Shown in pieces: positions 8,988 to 16,658 of a stretch of DNA of 64,000 nt (position 1 is the stretch's first letter; every line of letters begins with the position of its first letter). The stretch is from the NCBI GenBank assembly GCA_902362375.1, contig CABIVS010000004.1:177304-241303 (forward strand), given 5' to 3'. The notes beneath the pieces were generated by a model that was not told the DNA's origin, ran no database searches, and saw only the letters and a program-made list of their open reading frames with translations. This DNA is from Bacteroidaceae bacterium. GTDB taxonomy: Bacteria; Bacteroidota; Bacteroidia; Bacteroidales; Bacteroidaceae. Both the position numbers and the translations under genes were made by a program.

Positions 8988-9126
8988 CACAGCCGTGGTA
9001 GCTTCTTCCCACAGCCGTGAAGAGTTCCTACCACGGCCGTGAGAAGATCTTGTCACGGCCGTGGGAAATTAATGATACCGGTACTTTAATAGAACAATAC
9101 CGGTATCCCAACGTAACTATACCAGT
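8988..9126. repeat. Array of seven short dyads at 22-bp period (array A)
   Basis: CACAGCCGTG begins at 8988 and 9010, CACGGCCGTG at 9032 and 9054, TACCGGTA at 9076 and 9098, and the degenerate TACCAGT at 9120: seven starts exactly 22 bp apart. The first six cores are palindromes or one base off. The 12-14 bp spacers differ from one another. Two different core words share one register, so this is not a simple tandem repeat. Function unknown; a row of protein sites on one DNA face is the simplest reading. Confidence 0.85.
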
Positions 9127-9188
9127 TTCTTTTCCTATTCCCCCCACTTTATCAGCCTGCAAACAAGCTACCTGATAAGGAGTCAGCA

Positions 9189-9221
9189 CTGACAATAAAA
9201 GTATATATGTTTTATTGTCAG
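9189..9221. repeat. Perfect 12-bp inverted repeat CTGACAATAAAA
   Basis: CTGACAATAAAA (9189-9200) and TTTTATTGTCAG (9210-9221) flank the 9-base loop GTATATATG. The half-word recurs as TATTATCAG (9224-9232), TATTGTCAG (9237-9245) and TTGACAATA (9292-9300). It could end transcripts from either side or be an operator cluster. Confidence 0.75.
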
Positions 9222-9413
9222 CCTATTATCAGCATCTATTGTCAGGATATATAGAATTGATATTCAACCACTTGAGTGTTATTCTGACAGATTGACAATA
9301 AAAAGAGTACAAATCACAATGTATTCTAAACAAAATCGTATGATTTTGCTCAAATCGGAATAGAAATAAAGTAAAGATGCCATTACTGACAATGGCCTAC
9401 CATTATACAGCCT

Positions 9414-10778
9414 TTATTTCTTCGTACCTATTAATTGCCTGATGAATTTCCTTATCCATAAATAATAGCCGGTCAGTGGTAATGCAGCCCCAATCAAAGC
9501 GGCAATAAAGGCAAGTATGCGGGTAAACATCCCTCCCCAATTACCGACATGTACCGAATAAATCCAGCCGCGAATCTTCCCTGACTTGTCTTGATGTTGA
9601 TAAAGACTTGTTTCTGTAAATTCACCAGTATCCGTATTAAAAGAATAACGATCAGACGCACGCTGATTTCCAAAGCGGTTGAAAGATACACTTGCCGTAC
9701 CGGAAGAAACACTGATTTGCTTATATTCCGGATTTTGATACCTTAGTTTATCATACACTTCCTGCCAATAAGCGAATGGCAAAGCCGCAGAATACCGATT
9801 ACTGTGATCGTTTTCCGGATATTCCTTACTGTCCAACTGCCTCCGTGGATATTCTCCAGCCCCCTGATTTCCGGCATGCTCTCTATCTTTTTTATAATTT
9901 CCTGATTGTTCTTTACCATTATGTGGCCTCTCTCCATGTTCTCTATTGTCCTTCCGACCTTTCGGACGCCCACCTCTTTCACCATTTTGTGCATCATTGC
10001 CTTCTCTCTTCTTTTCTTGATGTGCCAGTCTGACATCTCCCTTTTGGGGATTACCCTTCTGTTCATGTCCTTGGAGGGTATGCACTTGCATTTCTACCCC
10101 GAAGACTTTATAAAAAGCTGTCCGATACCACGGAAAGGACCATGTCAATCCCGTCAATGCCATAGCTAACAGAAAAATCAGGGCGTACATTCCTCCCGCC
10201 ACGTGCAAGTCATACCAAAATCTTTTCCAACCTTTTGTTGCTGTTATTTTCAGACTGTTTTTCAAAGACTTACGTGTACGAGGCCACCAAATAACGATTC
10301 CCGAAATCAAAACAAAAACCAATGACAGTGTACTGACACCTACAATCATCTTACCCCAAAATATTCCATCATTTCCCGGTTTCATACTATCCAACAGCCA
10401 GCGGTGCATCCGGAACATAAACGTAAAAAAACTACTGCGCTCACTTTTTCCTTTTACTTCACCCGTGTACTGGTCTACATACAAAGATGCGCGGCGTGGT
10501 TTGGAAAGATTGACCTGATAAGTACGCCCGGGATCAGAAGAAATGCTAACACCGGTCACAGATACACTGTCCGGCAATGTCGCTGCCACTTTTTCAAGTA
10601 ACTTATCGATAGGAATAGGTTCCTCTTTTACTGTTTCTACATAGTAAAGTGCAGGACGGGACAACTCATTTACCTCATTCTCGAATACCAGCATAGCACC
10701 GGAGAAACAGATAAGAGTAATTATCAGTCCGAAAGGGACGGAAAGCCACAAATGTATTTGTCTGAAAATTTTCTTCAT
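9414..10778 (-). CDS. xusC: PepSY-type inner-membrane protein of xenosiderophore uptake
   Basis: 454 aa. Membrane helices at about residues 13-33, 143-165, 193-215 and 420-442 with the PepSY_TM layout; the first periplasmic domain (40-130) is PepSY-like (VDQYTGEVKGK). Residues 236-328, in the second periplasmic loop, are an unusual hydrophilic insert rich in His, Lys, Arg, Glu, Gly and Asn. Third gene of xusA-xusB-xusC; from memory this system (BT_2063-2065) lets B. thetaiotaomicron use enterobactin or salmochelin iron. PepSY_TM proteins of this kind are proposed to reduce ferric-siderophore at the inner membrane. A hairpin with T-run lies between xusB and this gene. Confidence 0.88.
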   Translation of the reverse strand: MKKIFRQIHLWLSVPFGLIITLICFSGAMLVFENEVNELSRPALYYVETVKEEPIPIDKLLEKVAATLPDSVSVTGVSISSDPGRTYQVNLSKPRRASLYVDQYTGEVKGKSERSSFFTFMFRMHRWLLDSMKPGNDGIFWGKMIVGVSTLSLVFVLISGIVIWWPRTRKSLKNSLKITATKGWKRFWYDLHVAGGMYALIFLLAMALTGLTWSFPWYRTAFYKVFGVEMQVHTLQGHEQKGNPQKGDVRLAHQEKKREGNDAQNGERGGRPKGRKDNREHGERPHNGKEQSGNYKKDREHAGNQGAGEYPRRQLDSKEYPENDHSNRYSAALPFAYWQEVYDKLRYQNPEYKQISVSSGTASVSFNRFGNQRASDRYSFNTDTGEFTETSLYQHQDKSGKIRGWIYSVHVGNWGGMFTRILAFIAALIGAALPLTGYYLWIRKFIRQLIGTKK

Positions 10779-10793
10779 TGTATTTGGAGTGGT

Positions 10794-10833
10794 AAAAAGC
10801 CAGTCCCTCTAAAAAAGAAGAGAGAGAACCGGC
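10794..10833 (-). terminator. Hairpin with T-run between xusB and xusC
   Basis: On the minus strand GCCGGTTCT (10833-10825) pairs with GGGACTGGC (10807-10799), including two or three G-T pairs, and is followed by TTTTTACC. It begins 22 bp after the xusB stop and lies before the xusC start, so it could lower xusC expression inside the operon. Confidence 0.6.
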
Positions 10834-10855
10834 CTTTATCTATTTTTATACTGTT

Positions 10856-12262
10856 TTATAAACTTGTTTCAGCAGCAGCACCCAGAATCAAATATTGATC
10901 TCTAGTTCCGAATGCCGTAAAACGCGGCATGGTAAATTCTGCCGAACGCTTGCCCAATGTACCGTCACTTTTCAGTTCGAAAGAATATGAAACTCCGGCA
11001 TCACCTTGACGGTATCCCAAACCGTATGCATATTTTTGATTAGGGAAGAGCCAATGAGTTGCAGCATCCGTTTCCGTACTACCACCTTCCACTTTAATAG
11101 TTAATACAGCATCCGGATCATTTATTTCCGCTTCTGTTGCCGGAACCAAATAAGAGGCTTCCGAACTTGCAGCAGCAATTACATATTTCTCCAACGTCCC
11201 ATTATTCATTTTACAAATAGCGGTAATACCTCCGTCAGCCTGAACAGTCGCTCCCTTAGTAGCCTTAGCAGCCGCAGCATCAATAATATAAATGGCGGGT
11301 TGTTGAACTGTAGATGAACCCGAAGCAGATTTCTGGAATACGACCGGAATATAGGCTTTACCATTTTCAACATAAACAAATCTTCCCATATCCGCCAATT
11401 CTTCAGCAACCGGGAAATCGGTCACCTTAGTTAAAGTTCCGCTTTGAGAATCAAAAATTGCCATCATTTTTGCATCACTCGTAGAGTCATATTTTCCTTC
11501 TGTAGCGTACATTCTCAACAAAAATTTAGTACCTGTGATATGCCATACCTGGAAGAAAGAGAGTTTCTTTCCAAATGTAGCATTTGCCGCATCTTCTATA
11601 TTAAAATAATAAGACTTGTCAAACTCGTTAGTTGTTGTGTTGACACGAAGCACTCCCGCATCAAGAGTCGTTTTATTTTTCTCATTACTTTGGCTCTTTG
11701 CTACACTGTTTGAGAAGACATACAAATAACCGTCATCTGCCGCACAAATAGTTGGGTAGAATTGAGAACGATAACGTGAAGTTGCATAGCTGATACGATT
11801 ATCAGTGATGATAGTCGGCTTCTTATCAAAATTATTAATTCCGTCATAAATTCCAATCCAAACTTGATTAGGGTGTACAGTTGCACTTATTGACTTTTCT
11901 CCGGTTTCTTCATCTTCCGCAATCAGGTCTTCATATCCCTCTGCTGCTCCCGACTCAATTCCATAATCACTGAAACCCAACGGGCACAAGGCTGTATACA
12001 CTTTATCACCTATGGATTCAAAGCCGGATACGGTAAAATATTCTCCGTTTCCAACCAAATCTTCGGTTACCAGAGTGGAAGTTTTATACTTCTGCTGATC
12101 CGAATCAATGAGGGTAAAATTGACCCCATATTTGGGAGAGTCACTACCTGTTCCCTTGCCGTCGTCTCCCTGATTTCCCGGCTCATCATCACTACAAGAC
12201 AAAACTGTCAATCCCATAACCATAGACACTGCAAGCATCCATAAAAAATTCTTTCTTACCAT
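10856..12262 (-). CDS. xusB: DUF4374 surface lipoprotein, xenosiderophore-binding
   Basis: 468 aa with a lipoprotein signal: hydrophobic core then LSCSDDEPG, lipid Cys at C23 followed by the acidic residues typical of surface-exposed Bacteroides lipoproteins. A Gly/Asp/Ser linker leads to a DUF4374 domain likely to be a beta-propeller (repeated strands such as GDKVYTALCPLG, GYLYVFSN and GTKFLLRMYA). From memory, XusB of B. thetaiotaomicron binds ferric enterobactin and is carried on outer-membrane vesicles. It lies 63 bp after xusA. The name rests on gene order and family. Confidence 0.88.
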   Translation of the reverse strand: MVRKNFLWMLAVSMVMGLTVLSCSDDEPGNQGDDGKGTGSDSPKYGVNFTLIDSDQQKYKTSTLVTEDLVGNGEYFTVSGFESIGDKVYTALCPLGFSDYGIESGAAEGYEDLIAEDEETGEKSISATVHPNQVWIGIYDGINNFDKKPTIITDNRISYATSRYRSQFYPTICAADDGYLYVFSNSVAKSQSNEKNKTTLDAGVLRVNTTTNEFDKSYYFNIEDAANATFGKKLSFFQVWHITGTKFLLRMYATEGKYDSTSDAKMMAIFDSQSGTLTKVTDFPVAEELADMGRFVYVENGKAYIPVVFQKSASGSSTVQQPAIYIIDAAAAKATKGATVQADGGITAICKMNNGTLEKYVIAAASSEASYLVPATEAEINDPDAVLTIKVEGGSTETDAATHWLFPNQKYAYGLGYRQGDAGVSYSFELKSDGTLGKRSAEFTMPRFTAFGTRDQYLILGAAAETSL

Positions 12263-12325
12263 TTTTTGTTCCTATTAAAAATTGACTAATATTTAAAGAT
12301 TAAGCTCAAAGAGCCTGTTCATTTT

Positions 12326-14785
12326 TTATCTGTTGAAATAATATCTGATTTTCCCATAAAAAGCACGACCGGCTTTCTGTAGACTAAAGTTGTCATAAAG
12401 CTTCTCATCTGTAAAGTTCTTACATTCCAGAGAAAAGTTGTAGCGGGAGTTCTTCAGACTATAAACCAAACTAAGATTATGAGAAAACTGACTTGGTACT
12501 CCCTTTTTATTGGAAGCCCCATGATTTTCCCAATGGAGAGGAAATTCATGCACATAATAATTATCATATGTTACTGTCAGCAAATTGCCCTTTCCAAAAA
12601 GATGATGCGCATAAAAGGAAGCATCTACGTTAGCAAACAAATAAGGAATATTCGGCATCCTTACTTTATAGGTAGTCGATTCACTCCCATTCAATCCATA
12701 CCTCTCGTAATCACGCGTGTTCAAATCGGTAAAATTTCCACCGATAGAAAACCATTTAGAATAATTATAGCGTACTTCCGCATTCCAGCCCATTGTCCTT
12801 ACACGTCCATGGTTCATGTATGCTGCATATTGTGATGAACCTGCCAAAAACGTTCCGGTCAAACGCCGGATAAAGTCCTTCGTATCTCTATACACCAATC
12901 CTCCTTCGACATATATAGAATGTTTTCCAAATTCGTGTGAGTAAGACAAGCTCGCATTTACGTTATGACTGTGTTCCGGTTTCAATCCTGCATCTCCCAG
13001 TTCCATATCATCATCACCAAACAATTCATCAGCTGTAGGAAGGCGTAACGCCCTTTCATACGAAAACTTTGCCTGAAATCCATCCAAAAACAAATACGTA
13101 GCAGCTATCCCATAGCCAAAGGCTCCGGTACTACCGGCAGACTCTTCATAACTGACTCTATTATTGGAAGAACTATCATCATTGTTGGTATTTCTCGGCC
13201 CACTACTGTACTGGTTATAGTATTTACCAAACACAGAAACATTCCACAAATCCTTATGACTATAACGATAAGAAAGTCCTGTGATATTCTTCCTTGATTT
13301 CTTTTCAATTTTGCTATACTGGGCGGCACCCGTAGCATCTGTTATATTAGCAGAAGAAGTAGGTTTACGCTCATACCCCATCAACACATGATTAAGCACG
13401 AAAGCATGGCTTTCACCCAAATGATAATTGGCAGTAAAGGTACCGTTCCAGTTATCGGTACTTGATTTATAGTCTTGATAACTCTGCTCGCCCAACTTAC
13501 CTTTTTTATACCGCATTTGTCCCAGCCAGTTATATTCATAAGTTGCCGTATCAATGTTTTGAGTAATATTACGGTTATAGTTTGCAGTCAGGTTCACATC
13601 CAGACCTTTGAGCAATAAGTTTCTTTTCCGGTATTTCACCGAAGGCATAAATGAATGGCCTTTCCGCCGTTTTTGTCCGTATACAATTTCCTGTACAACA
13701 CCGTTCTGGATTTCCTTATCATTTTGCGAATAGGTAAAGGTAAGCATCAAACGGTCGGCAAACGGTTTATTCACAAGCCCCACTTTACCCACAACAGCCT
13801 CATTATGATAAGTGTCGTGAAAGCGTTTCACCCGTTCTATTTTTTCCGAATCCCAGCCGGATACCCAGCCATCTTCATCGACCACTTCATCATAATGTTC
13901 CACCGGAGTATCAATCCAATAATTATTATCCGAATAATTCTGAAAAGCATTGATTTCGAATGTAAACCCATTATCAGCCGTATGTCCCACATTCACATAC
14001 GATTTATGGGTGTTGAAAGATCCATAAGAATATGAAGCATCGACAAATGTACGCCGCTTATTTCCAGTAACAATATTTATCACACCGCCCAAAGCATCCG
14101 TACCAAAGCCAACGGGTACCACACCACGATATACTTCGATACGCTCTGCAAAATTAATCGGAATATTATTCAGGCTGAACGAGCCTCCTACTCCATCCTG
14201 CGGCACTCCATCAATGAATAACTTGATGTTTTTTCCACTCATTCCATCTAAAGAAAGATTCATATCCGAACCCACCCCGCCTGACTCACGCAACTTCACA
14301 CCAGGCACCTTCGTTAAAGCACTGGCTAAATCCTGCGTACTATTATGAAGTTTGGTTGCATCAATCGCTACAGCATTAAAAGCTGATTTATTCACTCGAT
14401 TCACTCCGGAAGTAGAAATCACCACTTCACTAAGTTCTTTCACATCAGGAGTGATGGTAAAGTTCATCTTTATCCGTTCTCCCCTTCTTAAAACCACTTT
14501 CTTTTCTATCGTTTTATATCCCATAGCGGAAACGACTAATGTATATTCGCCACCGGGAGCTTTAATATGATAAAGCCCCTCACGGTTAGTGGCAGAACCG
14601 AAACCAGTCCCTTTCAGGTGAACAGTAGCAAAATCAACTATTTCTTTTTCCGTAGATATTATTCGACCCGATATCATGGATCCCCCATGCTGCGAATAAG
14701 CTGATAGAGAAAGAATTAACATCAACAACAGTAGACCTGTCATCCTCTTTATTTCACAACAAACAATCTTTTTCACCCGACTCAT
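12326..14785 (-). CDS. xusA: TonB-dependent xenosiderophore receptor
   Basis: 819 aa. Signal peptide up to about residue 31 (LSLSAYSQ), a carboxypeptidase-regulatory-like domain at about 35-115 (SGRIISTEKEIVDFATVHLK), a plug at about 130-240 (LASALTKVPGVKLRESGG, VEVYRGVVPVGFGTDALGG-like segment near 215-230) and a 22-strand-type barrel ending in an aromatic stretch (GKIRYYFNR). It is not a SusC: no SusD partner and shorter than SusC proteins. First gene of xusABC; imports ferric siderophores using TonB energy. A Fur-box-like dyad and the promoter lie just upstream, back to back with a LysR gene. Confidence 0.92.
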   Translation of the reverse strand: MSRVKKIVCCEIKRMTGLLLLMLILSLSAYSQHGGSMISGRIISTEKEIVDFATVHLKGTGFGSATNREGLYHIKAPGGEYTLVVSAMGYKTIEKKVVLRRGERIKMNFTITPDVKELSEVVISTSGVNRVNKSAFNAVAIDATKLHNSTQDLASALTKVPGVKLRESGGVGSDMNLSLDGMSGKNIKLFIDGVPQDGVGGSFSLNNIPINFAERIEVYRGVVPVGFGTDALGGVINIVTGNKRRTFVDASYSYGSFNTHKSYVNVGHTADNGFTFEINAFQNYSDNNYWIDTPVEHYDEVVDEDGWVSGWDSEKIERVKRFHDTYHNEAVVGKVGLVNKPFADRLMLTFTYSQNDKEIQNGVVQEIVYGQKRRKGHSFMPSVKYRKRNLLLKGLDVNLTANYNRNITQNIDTATYEYNWLGQMRYKKGKLGEQSYQDYKSSTDNWNGTFTANYHLGESHAFVLNHVLMGYERKPTSSANITDATGAAQYSKIEKKSRKNITGLSYRYSHKDLWNVSVFGKYYNQYSSGPRNTNNDDSSSNNRVSYEESAGSTGAFGYGIAATYLFLDGFQAKFSYERALRLPTADELFGDDDMELGDAGLKPEHSHNVNASLSYSHEFGKHSIYVEGGLVYRDTKDFIRRLTGTFLAGSSQYAAYMNHGRVRTMGWNAEVRYNYSKWFSIGGNFTDLNTRDYERYGLNGSESTTYKVRMPNIPYLFANVDASFYAHHLFGKGNLLTVTYDNYYVHEFPLHWENHGASNKKGVPSQFSHNLSLVYSLKNSRYNFSLECKNFTDEKLYDNFSLQKAGRAFYGKIRYYFNR

Positions 14786-14795
14786 ATTTTTATTT

Positions 14796-14810
14796 ATTCT
14801 AAATAAGAAT
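14796..14810. promoter_or_regulatory. Fur-box-like dyad in the xusA leader
   Basis: ATTCT-AAATA-AGAAT is a perfect 15-bp dyad with a 5-base centre, resembling the half-sites of Fur operators. It lies 10-25 bp downstream of the expected xusA start of transcription, a good place for repression by iron-loaded Fur. Inference from position and shape only. Confidence 0.5.
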
Positions 14811-14818
14811 TACATTTG
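14811..14818 (+). promoter_or_regulatory. Bacteroides -7 element for the LysR gene
   Basis: TACATTTG on the plus strand, 85 bp upstream of the LysR ATG. It abuts the dyad and lies within 7 bp of the opposing xusA promoter. Confidence 0.5.
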
Positions 14819-14824
14819 CGGGTG

Positions 14825-14832
14825 CAAAAGTA
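14825..14832 (-). promoter_or_regulatory. Bacteroides -7 element for xusABC
   Basis: TACTTTTG on the minus strand (TAnnTTTG) 39 bp upstream of the xusA ATG; no TTTG -33 box seen, which could mean an activator is needed. Confidence 0.5.
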
Positions 14833-14903
14833 TATAACAAGCATTAATTATAAAAATCATAAAAATTTGGTATCACCCAAACTTTTCTAATAAATAAGAC
14901 AAG

Positions 14904-15827
14904 ATGAGAGCAGATCTGGAGTGGTTTAGAACCTTTAAAGCTATATTTGATACGGGAACTATGAGCGACGCCGCCAAAGAGTTGAATATTTCTCAACCTG
15001 GCGTCAGTCTGCATTTAAGTTCACTGGAAAATTATATCGGACATCCGTTATTTGAACGTAACACCCGGAAAATGATTCCCAATGAACGAGCAAGAAAGCT
15101 ATACCGGCAAATATGTTACTCACTCACCAAATTGGAAGAAGTAGAAAACAGTGTCCGCAAGAGAAGTGGAAAAGAGAGAATGACTCTTTGCCTTGGAGTA
15201 TATTCGGGACTATTTTCTCAACTAATAGCTCCTCATATCGCCGATTTAGATTTTAATCTCATCGTACAATTCGGAGACAACGACAAATTGAGTGAGCTTC
15301 TGGAAAGCGGTTCGGTAGACATTATCATCACTTCAATCGAAACGCCCATTCACAATATTTCATATCAAGTTCTCGGAACCTCCGAATTTATCGTCGCTGC
15401 AGGAAAAGAAACCGATATCTCTCAATTCCAGCAGCTGGATATTGAGAATAAGGGTCAGGTAAGAAAGTGGTTACAATCTCAACTTTGGTACAGCAACGAA
15501 AAAAATATATGGGCGCGTTTTTGGAAACTCAATTTCAAAAAAGAGAGCGATTTCGCGCCCAATTATGTGATGCCTGACAAGAATACCATTCTCCGCTGTT
15601 TGGAAAAAGGTGTCGGCCTGGCACTTATGCCTCATTCTATCTGCCGGGATTCTATAGAACGAGGAGATATTATATGCCTGTGGAAAGGATATGTAGAGAT
15701 GAAAAATACACTCTACATCGGACATCGGAAAAACTCAATATTAAGCGATGAGATCCAACAGATCAAAGAAATAATGACAACTGAATTCGAAAAATGTCAT
15801 AATGAATCATGTCAGCCACTGCGCTAA
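14904..15827 (+). CDS. LysR-family transcriptional regulator
   Basis: 307 aa. Winged helix-turn-helix at about residues 1-62 (DTGTMSDAAKELNISQPGVS, FERNTRKMIPNERARKLY) and a periplasmic-binding-protein-like effector domain from about residue 90 (LCLGVYSGLFSQLIAPHI; VDIIITSIETP). It is divergent from xusA, with overlapping promoters, and convergent with the SDR gene, the two stops overlapping by 21 bp. LysR proteins often control divergent or adjacent genes, so candidates are xusABC and the steroid reductase operon; the ligand is unknown. Confidence 0.92.
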   Translation: MRADLEWFRTFKAIFDTGTMSDAAKELNISQPGVSLHLSSLENYIGHPLFERNTRKMIPNERARKLYRQICYSLTKLEEVENSVRKRSGKERMTLCLGVYSGLFSQLIAPHIADLDFNLIVQFGDNDKLSELLESGSVDIIITSIETPIHNISYQVLGTSEFIVAAGKETDISQFQQLDIENKGQVRKWLQSQLWYSNEKNIWARFWKLNFKKESDFAPNYVMPDKNTILRCLEKGVGLALMPHSICRDSIERGDIICLWKGYVEMKNTLYIGHRKNSILSDEIQQIKEIMTTEFEKCHNESCQPLR

Positions 15828-16658
15828 CGACCGTTCCGTCACCTCCCACAACTGCTCTTTCTGCACATGATTCGTGTATTTATCAGACAAGTTTTTCCGG
15901 TGGTTATTGACATACAGTTGTCCTGTCACGCCTGCTTCCTTTTCATCCAACAATAAACCGACTGCCGTAGAAGCCCCTTTCTTCGGTTTGCGGATAAAAG
16001 GACGAAAAAAAATATCCGTCAACGGATCAAACCACTTATGCATCGTAATGATATTGGTAGAAACAATTCCCGGATCGGCAGCATTGACGGTGATTCCTTT
16101 CTCACGAAGTTGCCCGGAGAGTTCGAAAGTAAATAGTAACAAAGCCAGTTTGGTGTTACTGTAAACAGGAATTCTCCAAAAACTCCCCGTTTTTCCTCTG
16201 TGAAAAAAATCGGGAAAATCGAGTTTACCAATTGCGTATGTACAAGAAACCATATTGACGATACGCGCTCCACGCACCATCAGCGGAACCAATTTCCGAG
16301 TAAGCAGATAAGGTCCCATATAGTTCACACTTACCGTTCGCTCAAACCCATCAGAAGTAGTATGAAAACCTGTCTCCATCGTTCCGGCATTATTCATCAG
16401 CAAAGCAATGGAGAGGTTTCTTTCCAAAATCTGGTTGGCAAAAGAAACTACCGATTGCATGGAAGACAAATCAATAGCTATTACTTCCAAATACGGGTTT
16501 CCGGTTTCCTTGCTCAAATGTTCGCGGACAATCTCCGCTTTCTTCGGATTATAACATGCCATTATGATTCGATAACCGGCTTTGGCTACGGCACGTGTTA
16601 TTTCTGTCCCCATTCCTCCGTCCGCACCGGTGATAATCGCCCATTTCATTTCACTCAT
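15807..16658 (-). CDS. Short-chain dehydrogenase/reductase, candidate hydroxysteroid dehydrogenase
   Basis: 283 aa. Cofactor loop TGADGGMGTEITRAV at residues 9-23, NNAGTM, and the catalytic Ser (NMVSCTYAIG) with Tyr and Lys in YSNTKLALL. It resembles the retinol dehydrogenase-like SDRs. Last gene of the operon 5-alpha-reductase / OYE reductase / SDR, overlapping the OYE gene by 4 bp. In the Bacteroidetes clusters described for isoallolithocholic acid formation, the SDR is a 3-beta-hydroxysteroid dehydrogenase; I infer the same role here from context, not from residues. Any other ketone or alcohol substrate remains possible. Confidence 0.8.
   Translation of the reverse strand: MSEMKWAIITGADGGMGTEITRAVAKAGYRIIMACYNPKKAEIVREHLSKETGNPYLEVIAIDLSSMQSVVSFANQILERNLSIALLMNNAGTMETGFHTTSDGFERTVSVNYMGPYLLTRKLVPLMVRGARIVNMVSCTYAIGKLDFPDFFHRGKTGSFWRIPVYSNTKLALLLFTFELSGQLREKGITVNAADPGIVSTNIITMHKWFDPLTDIFFRPFIRKPKKGASTAVGLLLDEKEAGVTGQLYVNNHRKNLSDKYTNHVQKEQLWEVTERSLAQWLT

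Larger units (their letters stand above)
8807..9413. other. Gene-free stretch between pfkA and xusC
   Basis: About 600 bp without a credible ORF. It holds a short inverted repeat GAACGCA/TGCGTTC (8826-8832/8847-8853), the 22-bp dyad array (8988-9126), a cluster of TGACAATA words with a hairpin (9150-9300), and small hairpins CAAAATC/GATTTTG (9331-9348) and GCCATT/AATGGC (9379-9396) that may end the xus transcript arriving from the right. Confidence 0.7.

Noticed and set aside
8988..9126. Array A as a CRISPR array
   Set aside because: Cores are only 8-10 bp, change within the array, spacers are 12-14 bp, and no cas gene is near.
12326..14785. xusA as a SusC of a glycan-use locus
   Set aside because: No SusD, glycoside hydrolase or sigma/anti-sigma pair nearby; size and neighbours fit siderophore uptake.
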